Below, piece by piece: positions 5,636-5,643 of a DNA stretch of 5,643 bases; the stretch's first letter is position 1; every line of letters starts with the position of its first letter. Source of the stretch: Blastocatellia bacterium (GTDB lineage Bacteria > Acidobacteriota > Blastocatellia > Chloracidobacteriales > JADJPF01); the NCBI GenBank assembly GCA_023265235.1, contig JAHFUF010000378.1, positions 1-5,643 of the forward strand, in the 5' to 3' direction. Both the position numbers and the translations under genes were made by a program. Under the pieces are notes generated by a model that saw nothing but the letters and a program-made list of their open reading frames with translations, was not told where the DNA came from and did not search any database.

Positions 5636-5643
5636 TTTAAGGT

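Noticed and set aside
5582..5643. Open frame from the right edge ending at TAA near 5583
   Set aside because: Only about 20 codons without recognisable similarity; too short to call as the end of an upstream gene, and it overlaps promoter and terminator candidates.

Overview
The window is an AT-rich bacterial segment in which every supported gene lies on the minus strand. It holds most of a respiratory operon and, upstream of it, a separate small ferredoxin gene. In transcription order (right to left) the genes are: a thioredoxin-like [2Fe-2S] ferredoxin (5151-5519); a 290-base intergenic region with a hairpin terminator candidate, a perfect 4 x 12-bp tandem repeat and a tentative promoter; a PilZ c-di-GMP receptor (4534-4860); a 637-residue GltD/NfnB-like NAD(P)H:FAD/FeS oxidoreductase (2568-4481); a Tat-targeted Rieske protein (2092-2571); a long fused cytochrome b (515-2083); and a membrane-anchored multiheme cytochrome c cut by the left edge (1-474).

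The last four genes are tightly packed. The oxidoreductase and Rieske genes overlap by ATGA, the Rieske and cytochrome b genes are 8 nt apart, and the cytochrome c gene follows after 40 nt. They read as one Rieske/cytochrome b complex. Quinol would be oxidised at the Qo site; one electron would pass through Rieske to the multiheme cytochrome c (replacing c1/f) and the other through the b hemes. The unusual member is the cytoplasmic pyridine-nucleotide flavo-FeS protein, which carries a C-terminal 2[4Fe-4S] domain. It suggests that the low-potential side exchanges electrons with NAD(P)(H), in addition to or instead of a conventional Qi reaction. This is the window's main point of interest.

Several residue features suggest a low-potential (menaquinol-type) complex: Phe replaces the usual Tyr after Rieske box II, the Qo motif reads APWY rather than PEWY, and helix D has the 14-residue heme-ligand spacing of the b6f type but lacks the heme c_n cysteine. 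The PilZ gene sits 52 nt upstream on the same strand and may be the first gene of the operon, giving a possible c-di-GMP link.

The organism cannot be named from sequence alone. Rieske/b operons carrying a GltD-like gene and multiheme c, in a PilZ-containing, AT-rich genome, fit Acidobacteriota (for example Blastocatellia), with Planctomycetota or deltaproteobacterial-type lineages as alternatives. This is a guess from gene style, not a result. No RNA genes, insertion sequences, CRISPR arrays or plus-strand genes were found.
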